Shown here: piece by piece, positions 22,128 through 33,470 of the stretch
How the letters are laid out: each line of letters starts with the position of its first letter
How positions within the stretch are numbered: the first letter of the stretch is position 1
Assembly (NCBI GenBank): GCA_029876055.1
Contig: CM056877.1
Coordinates: 186,001-250,000, forward strand
Source: Madurella fahalii
Taxonomy: Eukaryota; Ascomycota; Sordariomycetes; Sordariales
Length of the DNA stretch: 64,000 nucleotides
Direction of reading: 5' to 3'
Program-made: the position numbers and the translations under genes
Notes under the pieces: generated by a model
Told to the model about the DNA's origin: nothing
Seen by the model: only the letters and a program-made list of their open reading frames with translations
Database searches by the model: none

Positions 22128-22373
22128 TTAGGGGTCGTTCGCTCTCTCGAGCCTGGACTCGTCGACCGTCTGTAACGAGTTGGGATTGAAGGGGAGATAT
22201 TGCCCGTCGGGCTGGGGATTCGACACAAGAATGGTGACCAGGTTGCTGTTTACAGCAACCACCTTGTAGACCACAGTTGAGCCGCGGATGCGAACGACGT
22301 CGCCAGCTTGGAACTTGTACGCGATTCAGCTTAAGCCAACATCACCTCGGGATTGCGGACGACATACGGCCAT
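22128..22373 (-). CDS. Small 63-residue protein with a 6-nt first exon
   Basis: Exon 1 (22368-22373) is ATGGCC only. A 54-nt intron (GTATGT donor, GCTGAAT branch-like site, ACAAG acceptor) leads to exon 2 (22128-22313). The product begins MAFQAGDVVRIRG, continues VVYKVVAVNSNLVTILVSN and ends LERANDP. The alternation of hydrophobic beta strands with a GDVVRIRG turn resembles a small SH3-like or KOW-like barrel, but I cannot name a family. Evidence for a real gene: a 62-codon stop-free exon with strong third-position GC bias, coherent secondary structure and clean splice signals giving an ATG exactly in phase. It stands alone in a gene-poor stretch upstream of the beta-xylosidase. No signal peptide is seen, so probably intracellular. 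Confidence 0.65.
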
Positions 22374-25300
22374 GTTGAAGGAGCGTCGGGATGGGGAGCC
22401 GGGATGTGCGCTTGCCGCTGCCGCTTTGCCTATGTGCTCGGGTCAGCGGTGTGCCGCGAAAGACGCGGCCCGGGAACGCTTACCTGGCTGTGATGGGGAG
22501 TCCGCTCGGGCGCAGCTCTTTGTTGCCTTGCTTTTTGGTGCTGCCGGTTAACCGCCAAAGGGGCGCTTCGTCGAGGGCAGCTGGCCATGAGCTATTTAAC
22601 CTCGGGCACGGGTACGGCGATCCTCACCCGCGCGCGCCTCGCTCGCCATTTCTGATGGCAGCCGAAGCCTAACACTAGCGAAGTCCTTGTGGAACCCAGC
22701 GACCATGTGCGCGCCGTTGGACGTGTGGCGGTCCCATATTACTATCTCCCGGATGTCCCTCTTGGGTCGTCATAGTCGTCGGCCGCTAAACCTGCATGGA
22801 TGCGTGGGCGCAAACACCACCAAGCCCACTCGACCCCACACCCACATGCCGGTGGCGGATGGAACCACCAGCTCGGTTGCGGGTGGCGTGACCAACTCGT
22901 CTCGCTGGGGTCGCTGTGCAGGGATAGAGCTGGTGATTGGAGAGGGCCTAGCGCTTGGTCGCATTGCATGGCGTGCATGACGAGCCCCCTATTGACGGCA
23001 CCTCGGGCCTGCCGTCACCTCGGGCCCTTTTAGGAGCCTGGCACGCGCCAGAGCCACCACTCACAGCATTTGGGCCGTCTGATACCGCTTTCTGCTCCGG
23101 TGCAAGATCGGCGACCGCTTTCCCTCTCGGACCCTCCTCCGGAGCCATACGGTACCACCCGCTAAAGCCCTGGCAAAAGGAAAAAAAAAGAAAAGAAAAA
23201 GGTTGGGTTCGGCGGCCCATCTCACGTTACCCAGCGTTGTCTCGGAAAGCTACCCAGCTTGCTGCCCTCCGCCAAGGTTTCAAGTGCTCTGTCGGGTAGG
23301 GATGAGTCAAAGTCGACCAAGATACAAGCCGAGTCGGAGATTCGGCATCGGTAGTGCCTGGCATCTGCAAGGTCGACAAGTGGCCTTGCTGGGCACCCGA
23401 GAACAAGTCAGGAGAGCAGCCAGGCTCTGATGCTGCAGGCCTTGGCGGTTCCCCCGTACTCGATGTCGAAGGTCCAAGAGGTCCAAGAGACAACGATGGA
23501 GATGCAGCGCCGCCCACTGCATCCCCTCGATATCTATACCAGCAGGGCCCCCAAGCTCGGACCCTTCTGCCCACAAGTGCTAACGGGAGGGCTACCCACA
23601 GGGCGTCCCTTCTCCAGCCCTGTTCCCGAACTCGAGGTGACACAGTGGCTACGTGCCTCATGCACGAGACCGTATCGGGAACCAGAACTCAAACCCGTTC
23701 CCCAGATGAGCTTCTAGACAAATGTGTAACAATCCGAAGATCGCCCAGTAGCCTACTGACGGGGTCTCTGTTAGGTGTCTTCGAATCTCACAGGCCGAAA
23801 TGGCTGCATGGAGAGGCGGCAACGCGCATCCATTCTGCTGGCCCGCTCCCCTCCGTCTGATGCTGGGTTGTCCCGGCAATCCAAGCAAATCCCACCTCAT
23901 GACGATATCATTCATCCTGTCAGTCTTCCTTGGCTATCAGAGCTCGAACGAGCATCGGCCTCGGCTAGGCGCCAAAAAAAACCACTCCAAGCCGTCGCCT
24001 TTTGGGCATCAACATCGCAGGCCCTTTTGCTCCCGCGCCCCTCACTAGTAAAGTGCGGCAATTGGGTATGACGGCGAGCCCAATATGGCCGCGCGGGCCC
24101 TAGCGGGTGCCGAAAAGCGGCGTTCACTGCTTACCGCAAAACTGGGTACCGTGGTTATCGCCAGTAAAATCCCCCTCGTCCGGCACGAGCCGGAGCAGAA
24201 GCTGCTCACAGGCACACGAGCCTGCAAAATTTGGCCGTCCTCCCTCACGGCATTCCAAAAGAGGAATACACAGCGTCCCTCCCGCCACGTCTTGGGCTTG
24301 CCCTTAGCACCCGCTGGTCGCCTATGCTTTGTTGGCCGCGCCGAAATCTCGCGCTTGAGCGGGCTTTCTCTTGGACCACACACTAGTTCCAACTTTCCCT
24401 CCCCCCCAGAACGGCTCTCGATTGGCCAAAACTGCTCTGTTTCGGACAAGATGCCTATCCGATTATTCCTTGCCGCAGCAGCCGCCGGTCGGCCACCGTA
24501 ACCTGTCGCCCTCCAATTGCCCCCTTATCAACTTTTGTTTGCTCTGTCTGTTCCAGCTCTGTGTACCCCTCCCTCCCTTGTCTGCCGTGAGTCCGGTTTC
24601 TCCACGTATCTAGGTCCAAAAAGCAACGTCACCTGGGAGACCCAGTGAGACGGGCGCCGAGCCTCTTGGAGTTGGATTGGATTCAGTGGAGCTCTCCCGG
24701 GAACCCCCTCACGTCGGCGGATTTTCAGACCACTGCCGCTGTCAGACCGCCCTTCTACCCGAATTGCAATCCCACAAGTTTCTCCTTCCGTTTCCGTTGC
24801 CTTCTTTTGACCCTTTTCACCATTAGACGAAACGCCGGAAATTTGACCCCTGCAGCGGTTCGCAGCGCGTAAGAGCTTACGAAAATTTGGAATTTTAATT
24901 TTAATTTATTTTACTTTACTTTATTTTTTTTTTTTAAAAAAAAAAAAAACCCCCATTTGTCCATAGGACTCATTGTTCTGGCTTCACAGCTACGGGTTAC
25001 TTGTGAAAGGCGTATCCAGCTTACAGAGGCCCCTTTGGCCCGACGCCAAGCCAGCAAATACGTAGCCTACTGCGGCCGAAAGGAATGGAGAGTCACGGTA
25101 TACTCTGCCTGGAGTATCGTGACTACCTAGTTCGCTACCAGATTCATGTTTCTTTCGCCCAAGGCCAAAAGAGATACCTAGCGAAGGAGTCAGCCCACGG
25201 GAAGGGGCTCTTTTAATTATGATGCGGCGATCCTCCCAAGTTTTAGAGGGGGACAAGCCAGTACCAAGGAGTACCCAACAGCGAAGCGGATATATTCACG

Positions 25301-25780
25301 GAACAAAAAAGACTACGGGCGTCTAAACCATTGTAGGAGAGCTAAGCGATGTATGATAAGGGGCGCCAGATCCAAAGGCTTTGTGTAACTGGAAATGATA
25401 AGGTACTTGGGTACCTTGCGGAAAGCTGCCGGGGTTTCAACCCCTGAACTTGGCACCACCCGAACCAGAAGCAGTGGCGCATACACACAAGCTCTACGGA
25501 TGCAGTTTTCATCAAGTCAACAATACCGAGTTTTTTGGCAGAACGCTCGGTTTACTTATTCTTCCTACTTTGCTGTTTGGGCGTGGGGGCATCGTTTAGG
25601 AGGCTCTAACGCCGTGATGAGAGAACTGCATTATTCTCGAAAGTAAGTTACGTAGGTAAGGTAATTTTGACGAAAAGACGGAGGCAACCAATCGATCCTG
25701 TTAGCCATCGCCGTTTTCCCTTTCTCCCAGCCCAGATTTTCTAAAGCTCCAGCGACGCGAAAACCCAAACCCGTGTGCCC
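22374..25780. other. Gene-poor region, 3.4 kb
   Basis: Only short, unconvincing frames are present. Around 24400-24880 the plus strand is pyrimidine-rich, like an ascomycete promoter and leader. It runs into an AT-rich tract at 24880-24949 with no gene after it. Poly-A/G patches occur near 23175-23205. Confidence 0.4.
24880..24949. repeat. AT-rich tract ending in T12-A14
   Basis: A ~70-bp AT-rich stretch in otherwise GC-rich DNA, ending in 12 T followed directly by 14 A, which can form a perfect hairpin. It could be a sequence junction, a remnant of an inserted retro-copy tail, or simple low-complexity DNA. Confidence 0.7.
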
Positions 25781-26140
25781 TTAAGCGCACTGGATGCCCT
25801 TGCCAATGCAACGCTTGCACGAGTCAATGCGAACGCAGGCTGCCTTTCTGACGCGGCAGCGCTCGCAAGCACCCGCCTTACCACTGGTCTCGGCGTCATC
25901 ATGGGAACACTGGGTTCCATCCTTGGTGCATCTCTCGCATGACTTGATTCTCTCGCACTTGGCCTTTGCCTTCCTGCAAGCCGAGCAGGCAGGGGTCGAG
26001 TTCTTCCGCTTAGTAGGGGTTCCCTCAGTAGCGGTGGTCTTCTTGGCTTTGGTGACGCGACCGGAAATGACGCCAGACTCGCGTGGGGTGGTCGGAGTCT
26101 CAGCCGTCGTAGCCGCGGGGGGTTCCTTAGTAGGAGCCAT
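25781..26140 (-). CDS. 119-residue protein with two tandem Zn2Cys6-like clusters
   Basis: The first ~50 residues are Thr/Ala/Lys-rich and disordered-looking, with basic patches (KAKK, TKRKN). Two cysteine clusters then follow: Cys52, 55, 62, 68, 71, 78 and Cys92, 95, 102, 108, 111, 118. Each has spacing C-x2-C-x6-C-x5-C-x2-C-x6-C, exactly the fungal Zn2Cys6 binuclear cluster, and the two are offset by exactly 40 residues. The basic loops (CRKAKAKC, CRVRKAAC) fit DNA contact. There is no coiled coil and no fungal transcription-factor middle domain; the chain stops one residue after the last cysteine. The 5' flank has minus-strand splice-like signals (GTGAGTATC at ~26367 and TTTTAG at ~26168), suggesting an intron in the leader. 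Nuclear role is inferred. Confidence 0.75.
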   Translation of the reverse strand: MAPTKEPPAATTAETPTTPRESGVISGRVTKAKKTTATEGTPTKRKNSTPACSACRKAKAKCERIKSCERCTKDGTQCSHDDAETSGKAGACERCRVRKAACVRIDSCKRCIGKGIQCA

Positions 26141-29100
26141 TGTGCTATTGGTCTTGATGGCTCGTCTAAAAGAAAGAGTTAGCTGGGCTTACAGGTCTCG
26201 AGTGCTGGCGTCAGCACAAGCGGAGCTGCGTACCTCAGAATAAGGCAGAATTACGGCTGTTTTCAACTTGCAAGCCCCTCGCCAGGCGATCGAGACTGGA
26301 AAGCAGACAGTAGTTAGAATATGGTACAAAGATAGCGTTGATACGACAAATGGGACAAATATAATAGATACTCACCAGACGAGACAACTCGAATTGATCC
26401 GAGTGGAGGGGGTTGTTGAGTTACGACGAAACTCGAGGTTGGAGCCGTGGTGCAGAAGAAAGTTTTGGGATCGTGGGCAGAAGGAGAGTAATGAAGACGC
26501 GGAGCTGACAACAAAGAAACTGAAGGCTCCGCAATGTAAACGAGACTGACCATTGGTCCAGCACGAGGTGTTTTTTTGCCGCACTAGATTTCACTCTCCC
26601 CAGGCGGGTCCCTATGATGTCGTTACTTTCCCTCGCCCCTGGAACTCTTCGGTTTTGCGTGGGAACTGTTTATGATTCGCTGCTACTCGAGTATGGTATT
26701 CACGGCATCAGAAGTGGCCTGGCCCCTACCGCTCGGGAATTCTGTGTCGTAGTCGAGTGGCCTTGCAAAACAACAGCTCATCATATTCTAGAACCCCCCG
26801 CTTAGACTTTGTCCAACTTAGTACTTGTCTCAACGTGTTAGGACTATCCGTCGCTGCCCATGACCCGCAAGAGCCAAGTCAAGAATGCCGGTTAAAAGTA
26901 CAGTACTGAGCACACATGGGTGTTGAGGGGAAAGAAGAATATCAAGCCAATCAAGCTCAACCTAGAAGCGTTGTTCTTTACCCACGAACTGTAGCTGCTC
27001 ACCTTCTTTCTCATGAAAGGAGTTAGGGGCAATGCTGTTGGCCTGCGAGAGCAAACTTAACTGTGCACCATCACGAAGGTAGGTAGGCAGTGCAAACAAA
27101 CATACAATCCTCATCGTGTAAAACCTAAAAAAGGAAGCCAAGAAGGCCCAACGTCCTAGGCCGGTTCAGCCACACTCCAAGCCCAGGGGCCAGTTTGCCC
27201 CAAATACCGCCATTCCCCCACTCCAAAAGCGAATCCCGCTGTAGATTCCCAGATATATGGAAGCGAAGAGAGAATGCAACATTCCGCATATGTCCTTTTC
27301 TCGGCAAACTGAGCGCAGGTGTGCGACGGGTTGCCAGCCCATACAACGTCTGGGACTCTTGGCAGGGCAATACTATATATAAACAGCTTTTGTGGGGCGA
27401 TCGACCCTTTTTTGTGCTCTTGGTTCCCAACCAAGAACGGCTCCTTGAGGGGACTGTGCGCAGTGTTTTTTCTCCCTCCTCGTGCATCTAGAGATCGCCA
27501 CTCTGCCTCTTGTGCAACATTGAACGCTCTCGATGACGACCAGGTTACACAGCAGCTAGCTAACTACCTTAACTTAGCACGGTGCACCCGTTTCTCGCCC
27601 TGCTCGCCGCCCTCGGGGCCCTTTCCAGCGGAGCTCTAAGCCATATTGCCCAGCAAGCATCCTGTTCACAAACATTGGAACAACGATCGAACCTGAGCCT
27701 CTAGTGAACCCAACCAGATGAAGGGAAAATATATTTTCCGTAGTGCTTTACCAATGGAACTCCCGTCAAATGCGACCGCGGGCCGAGGCTGCGAGCTTCA
27801 ATGGAAAGTTCACTCCAGGCGCTCTTTTGAATTCACCTCTCATACGAGAAACGTCTCCTTGACATCTTCCGTCACGATAGACCTACGACCGTGAGGGCAA
27901 CGGCAAACATTACCTCCGCAGGGGATTCGGTAAACTTGGCGCAGGTAACCGACTGGGCAACCAACATCTTCAACAGCGCCTTGAGGGCAAAACAAAACCG
28001 GTAGGACGAACCCGAACGGCGCCGCGTCCGCATCGCCAGTACCCCCGGCAGCGGGAGCAATCCGGCAAGCAAATCGAACTCCCAGGCTATCGACAAACTC
28101 ACGACCGCGGGCCCTGTCGACGGGCGCATTGTCGGAATAGCGGTTGGATGAATCCACGACGCATGGAATGGGCTGGAGACCAAAAGTCTGGCTGTTCTGC
28201 GCTACCAAGTATACACAATACCTGTATATAACTAAGCGGACAAATCTTTGGCAGCCGTGGCAGTTGATTCTGAAAGTCAGGGCCGATCCGCTGCAGGGAT
28301 GTGAGTCTCAGCTACCAATTGCTGGGATAATTAGGCAGCAGGACTTTGTTTCCCTGATTCCGGCATGGGCGGGAATCTGTGGTTTTCTGATAGTGGGATG
28401 ATCGCGCAACTTCAGTGTCACCCGGCCTAGCCTTTCCGTTCAAGGTGAGGTCAATTTCGCTGCGCCGTGCTGAAAAGCATCAATGTCGCGGTTCCCATAC
28501 ACAAGACGTTGACTTTGAAGCATCGATCCCTATAGGAACTACGAGTTATGGACCGGCGGCGACGAGTGCGGCGGCCTGATGGGTCAGAGGCGACTCTGTT
28601 GCGCAAACACCAAAGTCCGTGCGTCGCATCACAACTTCATCAGTTAAGGTCAGGTACTTAGTAGATGGGTTCGACAGAGCACACCTGTGCCGAGTCCTTT
28701 TTAGCCCCACCCAATACAGAAGAGGGAGGTAATAAGGGCGCTGGGAACAGAGACGCCGTGGACTCGTGGTAACCTGCCTCGGCACGCCTTGTTCAACCAG
28801 AAAACGGGCATAAACGTGGCATGCCCGGGCAGCCCGGCCACGGGATCACAATACAAAAACAGGAGGTGGCGCATTCCGCATGCGGGTGGGAATCCCTGCA
28901 GACAGGGCTGTCTGAGGTAAATACCATGGGGAAAACCTACCGGTCGACCTCTTTTCATCTGATTCAATGCAACCCAGCTAGGGAGCGGCTCTTGCATGGC
29001 TTGCATGCGGGACGATGCAACGGCTTGGCCGCCATTACAAGACCGACTGCCGGATTTTGTCTCACCACACCTTCCCGCTTGGGCAACTCGAGGGATCCTA

Positions 29101-29536
29101 TCCCCTCCATGCCAACACGCGCCCACAGACTGCAGCCGGACTGCCACTTAGCACGCGAGATATACCGGCCGCTCTCTGCCGTCGTAAACCCGTGCCTTGA
29201 CTGCCCCCGAGCATGTGCGCCGGCGTCTCGCTGCGATTGCGGAAGGTATCTGCTGGGAGTGGGTGGCATCGCATTCAGTTGCGCTCGTCATGATGATCCA
29301 CATGCTAGGTGACGGTTCACACGCAGCGGTGCAGTGTGTGTGCACTGGACGACCACAATGCTGCAGGTGCCTGGCCACGCATTAGGAGATACGAGGATCC
29401 GAAGGGTCACAGTGGCGATGGTTCACCAGCCCCGACCCCGTCAACAGATAAGAGGACGGAGGTCCCATGCGCGGCCCAGCGAGAACCCCACGACTCTACT
29501 CTACATCATCGCTGCCCTCTCTGACATCGACTCACC
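26141..29536. other. Gene-poor region, 3.4 kb
   Basis: Holds the presumed spliced leader of the double-Zn2Cys6 gene at its left end, one cysteine-rich frame at 27840-28208 (listed separately) and the promoter of the secreted protein gene at its right end. No other gene is supported. Confidence 0.4.
27840..28208 (-). other. Cysteine-rich reading frame, possible gene or 3' exon
   Basis: An open frame of ~115 residues with coding-like composition. It includes QTFGLQPIPCVVDSSNRYS, then FACRIAP, VLFCPQGAVEDVGCPVGY and YRIPCGGNVCRCPHG, so seven cysteines in ~90 residues, like small secreted fungal proteins. No signal peptide is seen at its start. A plausible acceptor (GTAGCGCAG, ending at 28194) precedes NSQTF, so this could be the last exon of a gene whose first exon I could not place, or a truncated remnant. 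I do not recognise the family. Confidence 0.4.
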
Positions 29537-30951
29537 ATGAAGGCTGCCGCAACCCTGATCACGGCCGTGTCGGCCCTCGCCGCCACCGCTGCCGCTGAAT
29601 CCATGTCGGTCTTGAAGAAGATGAAGTTGGACACATGGGCTGCGCAGTCCGAGGCCGGCATTTTTGACATTGATCGCTATGCAACCCAGGCCGCGACTGC
29701 CTGTGTCGACGGCAGGGCTGGCGAGTACAGGTGCAACAATGTCGATCTTGTCAGCTTCCTGAGACACCAGGATATGGGATCAAGCACTCGCCGCGGCAAC
29801 GACATCTGGGGTAAGTCTGAGTCTGGAGTCGCATCAAATCATCTCAATAACACCCACTAAACCCCATCCCAGGCTGGACGTCCTTCACGGGCCGTGAGTT
29901 CGCCGCCGTCGGCCAGACAGACGGCACCGCATTCGTCGAGGTCGAACCTGACGGCTCGCTGGTCTACCTCGGCCGGCTGCCCACGCAGACAACCAGCTCC
30001 TCGTGGCGCGACATGAAGGTCATTGGCGACCACGTCTACATCGGCTCCGAGGCCGACGGCCACGGTCTGCAGGTCTTCGACATGAAAAAGCTCCTCGACG
30101 TCTCGGCCTCGTCCCCAAGGACGTTTAGCATCAGGACCGACCTTACAGCGCACTACTCTGGCTTCGGCAACTCGCACAACATCGTCGCGCACCCGGAAAA
30201 GAACATGATCTACGCCGTCGGCACAGGCGTGTCCAGCTGCCGCGGTGGTCTCTTCATGGTCGACGTCAGCAACCCGTCCCGGCCCACCTCGCCCGGCTGC
30301 CTCTCTGCGGGGGGGTACGTCCACGACGCGCAGTGCGTGACGTACACGGGGCCGGACAGGCGCTACACCAACCGCGAGATCTGCTTCAACTTCAACGAGG
30401 ACACGCTCGACATCACCGACGTGACGTCCAAGTCGAACCCCGTCACGCTCTCGAGCACGGCCTACAACGGCGCGAGCTACACCCACCAGGGCTGGCTCGC
30501 CGACGCCGGGATGCGGTACCTGCTTCTGGACGACGAGCTGGACGAGCAGAGGAGGCGAGGGCCGGCCGCCAACCAGCGCACGACCACCTACATTGTCGAC
30601 GTGGCGAACCTGACCCGGCCCGTCTTCACGGGCACGTACCAGAGCCCGGCCATTGCTACCGACCACAACCAATACGTCAAGGACGGGCTGTCCTACCAGG
30701 CCAACTACGGTTCCGGCCTGCGCATTGTCGACGTGAGTTCGTTGAGCACCGATCCGACCGGCAGGGGGATGAGGGAGGTGGGGTATTTTGACTGCCACCC
30801 CGAGGATGACAGCGTCGGGGGCCGGGCGGAGTTCACCGGCACGTGGAGTGTGTATCCTTATTTCAAGTCGGGATATCTCCTGCTGAACAGCATCGAGAGG
30901 GGTGTGTATTCGCTCAAGTTTACGGGAACTGGGGGGGTGCAGGGGTACTAA
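29537..30951 (+). CDS. Secreted LVIVD/choice-of-anchor B-like protein
   Basis: Two exons (29537-29810 and 29873-30951) with a 62-nt GT-AG intron give 450 residues. An N-terminal signal peptide (MKAAATLITAVSALAATAAA) directs secretion. The rest is built of repeated beta-propeller-like blades: LQVFDMKKLL, LFMVDVSNPSRP, LDITDVTSKSNP, TYIVDVANLTRP and LRIVDVSSLS. This is the pattern of LVIVD repeats and of the choice-of-anchor B family found in bacteria and fungi. The intron splits GNDIWG-WTSFTGREFAAVG. The C-terminus (AEFTGTWSVYPYFKSGYLLLNSIERGVYSLKF) is typical of the family's end. No membrane anchor is seen. Biochemical function is unknown; fungal relatives are often annotated with a regulatory P domain. 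Confidence 0.88.
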
Positions 30952-31165
30952 TGGGCTCGAGCGTGGGGGTCGAGAACGGACAATCGCTCACGCAGTTTGA
31001 AGATTCTAATTAAACCAACTAATTATATCCGGACATGCTTGTTCTGCGATTGAATGCAAAAATGCCTATGGGAAACTACCAAAATGCGCACCAACATTGA
31101 ATCGTATATACACATCCCCAACCCTCTCTCCCCCATCCCCTCCACATTTTCAGTCTCCATAGAAC

Positions 31166-33470
31166 TCACACGGTGATCGTGCCCGTCAGCCTGATGTCGC
31201 GCGAACTCGCGCCGACACTGACCCCGAAGTTCCCGCTCGGGACCACCCAGTTCTGCCGGCCCACGTCCCAGTAGCTCAGGTCCCTCCGGCGCAGGTTGAA
31301 GGTGGCGGTGCCGCTCGCGCCGGGCTCCAGCTTCAGCTTGGCAAAGCCGCGCAGCTGCTTGGGCGGGGTTTGCGGCGCCGACGACGGCAGGGTGATGTAC
31401 AGCTGCGGCACCTCGGCGCCCGCGACGCCGCCCGAGTTGGTCACCTTGGCCGTCACGGTGGCCACCGTCTCCCAGAGGTCCGCGCGCCCGCCGGGGATGG
31501 TGGAGCCCGTGGCGGGTCCAGCCGTGGCGGTCGAGGTGACGGTGATGTCCGAGTAGGTGAAGTTGGTGTATGCTGCCACAGAGGTTAGCAAGGAGAAAAA
31601 AAAAGAAAAAAAAACAAAACAGGCTGGGATGGATATGCCTGAGAGGTGCTACTGGAATCAGAACTAGTTCCTACTTACACAGTCCGAAACCAAACTCGTA
31701 CCGCGGCTCGATATTGGACTGGTCAAAGTGCCGGTAGTCGATGAACAAGCCCTCGCGGTAGTTGTCGTCGCCGCGGACCACGGCCGTGCCGTAGTCGCTC
31801 TCGCGCTTGCCGATGGTGTACACCAGCTTGCCCGACGGCGAGGTCAGGCCATACAGGATGTCCACCAACGCGTTGCCGTTCTCCGCGCTGGGGAGGCCCG
31901 CCCACACGATGGCCCGCACGCCCGGCGTGTTGAGGATCGTCTCGAGGATGATGGGCCCGACGCTGTGGACGACGACAATGACGTTCTTGTTGGCGTTTGC
32001 GACGGCCTGGACCAGCTGGTTGCCGTTGTGCCACGGATCGAGGTTGACCCGGTCACCCGCGTTGCCTTCGACGGTGATGTAGCCCTCACCCGAGTCGGCC
32101 GTGATAACCACGATAGCAGCGTCCGCCCCGGACGCTACGTTGGCGACACCGTTGGTGCTATCCGAGCTGTGAAGGCTGAGGGTCGTTCCGTCGCTCTGAG
32201 CACGCGTCCTCAACGCGTCGTAAGGTGCTACGAAATAGGGGTAGTTGGTGGTCCCGGAACCCCAGCCCATGCCGAGCGCGCCCGTGTTGCAGCCCTTGTC
32301 GGTGCAGGCGTTCATGCCCTGGGGGTTGACGACGGCCGCCGAGCCGAACAGGGCAACCTTGCCCGGCTTCTGCAGCGGGAGGATCCCGTCATTCTTGAGC
32401 AGCACGATTCCGTCCCTGGCGACGGCCCGCACGTTTTCCTTGTGGTTGCCCTGGACGTTAGCCCGGATGTTGATGGAAGGGTAGCCCGAGTTCTGGCCCA
32501 GGAGGTACCACGCCGCGAGAATCCGCTTGACCATGTCGTCGAGCCGTGCGCGTGATACCTGGTTGCTGTTGACGGCGTTGTTGAGCTGAGGTCCCCACAG
32601 CACGTTCCGCCCATTGTAGTCGCTGCCGGGCATGGTCATATCCATGCCGTTGTTGGCGGCACCGTTAGTCGTGTGTTGCGCATTCCAGTCACTGAGGATG
32701 TACCCTTGGAAGCCGAGCTCCGTCTTCAGCAGCCCGTTCTGGGCCTTGTCGCTCTCGCACGCCCAGGAACCGTTGAGCTTGTTGTAGCTGCACATGACGC
32801 TGGCGACATTGGAGTGGACGGCATCGGCGAACGGCCACAAGTACAGCTCGTGCATGGTGCGGTCGTCGACATTGCTGCTCATGGTCTCGCGGTTCAGCTC
32901 CTGCTCGTTGGCAATGTAGTGCTTGGCGTTGGCTTGCACGCCCTCCGACTGGATCCCTTCAATGGTCTCAGCCATGCAAACGCCAGCGAGGTAGGGGTCC
33001 ACGCCGAAGCCCTCCCAGTTCCGGCCTCCGTGGGGAATCTTGCCCAGCGCGCCGGCGACGGGGCCCAGCAGGACGTGGATGCCGCACCCCCTTGCCTCGG
33101 CACCTATGTAGGCACCGCGCTGGCGTATCAACTCGGTATCCCACGTTGAGGCAGCCTGGATTCCAGGGGTAAAGGCGGTCGATCCGGTTCCGAATCGGAT
33201 GCCGAGCGGGCCGTCCTGCAGGCAGAGCTGGGGGTAGCCGATCGAGCCGATGGGAGCTGTGTTGCCAACGCAGGGCCCCTTGTCCCAACCGACGCCGGTG
33301 ACCATGTTGATCTTGTCCTGCTGCGACATTCTCGCAAGCGTAGCAGCAGCCGATGAGTGCGCAGCAGCCCAGTTGGCCGCTCCTGTCGGCCCCTGGCGCG
33401 CGACCTTGTCGCCCGTCTCGGCCCGGACGAGCAGTGCTGCCGCCAGCAGCGCAAAGGCGTGGAGAGCCAT
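31166..33470 (-). CDS. Secreted GH3 beta-glucosidase (Cel3A/BGL1-like)
   Basis: Two exons (31679-33470 and 31166-31572) give 732 residues, the length of Trichoderma BGL1/Cel3A, which hydrolyses cellobiose to glucose. Signal peptide: MALHAFALLAAALLVRA. Motifs: GPCVGNTAPIGSIGYPQLCLQDGPLG, the conserved GPVAGALGKIPHGGRNWEGFG, KHYIANEQELNRE, and the nucleophile in GYILSDWNAQHTT (Asp261). The second domain has ARDGIVLLKNDGILPL and ITADSGEGYITVEGNAGDR; the C-terminal fibronectin-III-like domain has TPPKQLRGFAKLKLEPG. The 106-nt intron, with a T-rich tract on the coding strand, joins FGL(S)YTNFTYSD exactly as in homologues. A CTTATAAG element lies ~100 bp upstream of the start. Probably induced with cellulases. 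Confidence 0.96.

Noticed and set aside
29857..30798. Minus-strand open frame of 313 codons
   Set aside because: Antisense shadow of the LVIVD-like gene; valine/arginine-rich and without motifs.
31728..32555. Plus-strand open frame of 275 codons
   Set aside because: Antisense shadow of the beta-glucosidase gene.
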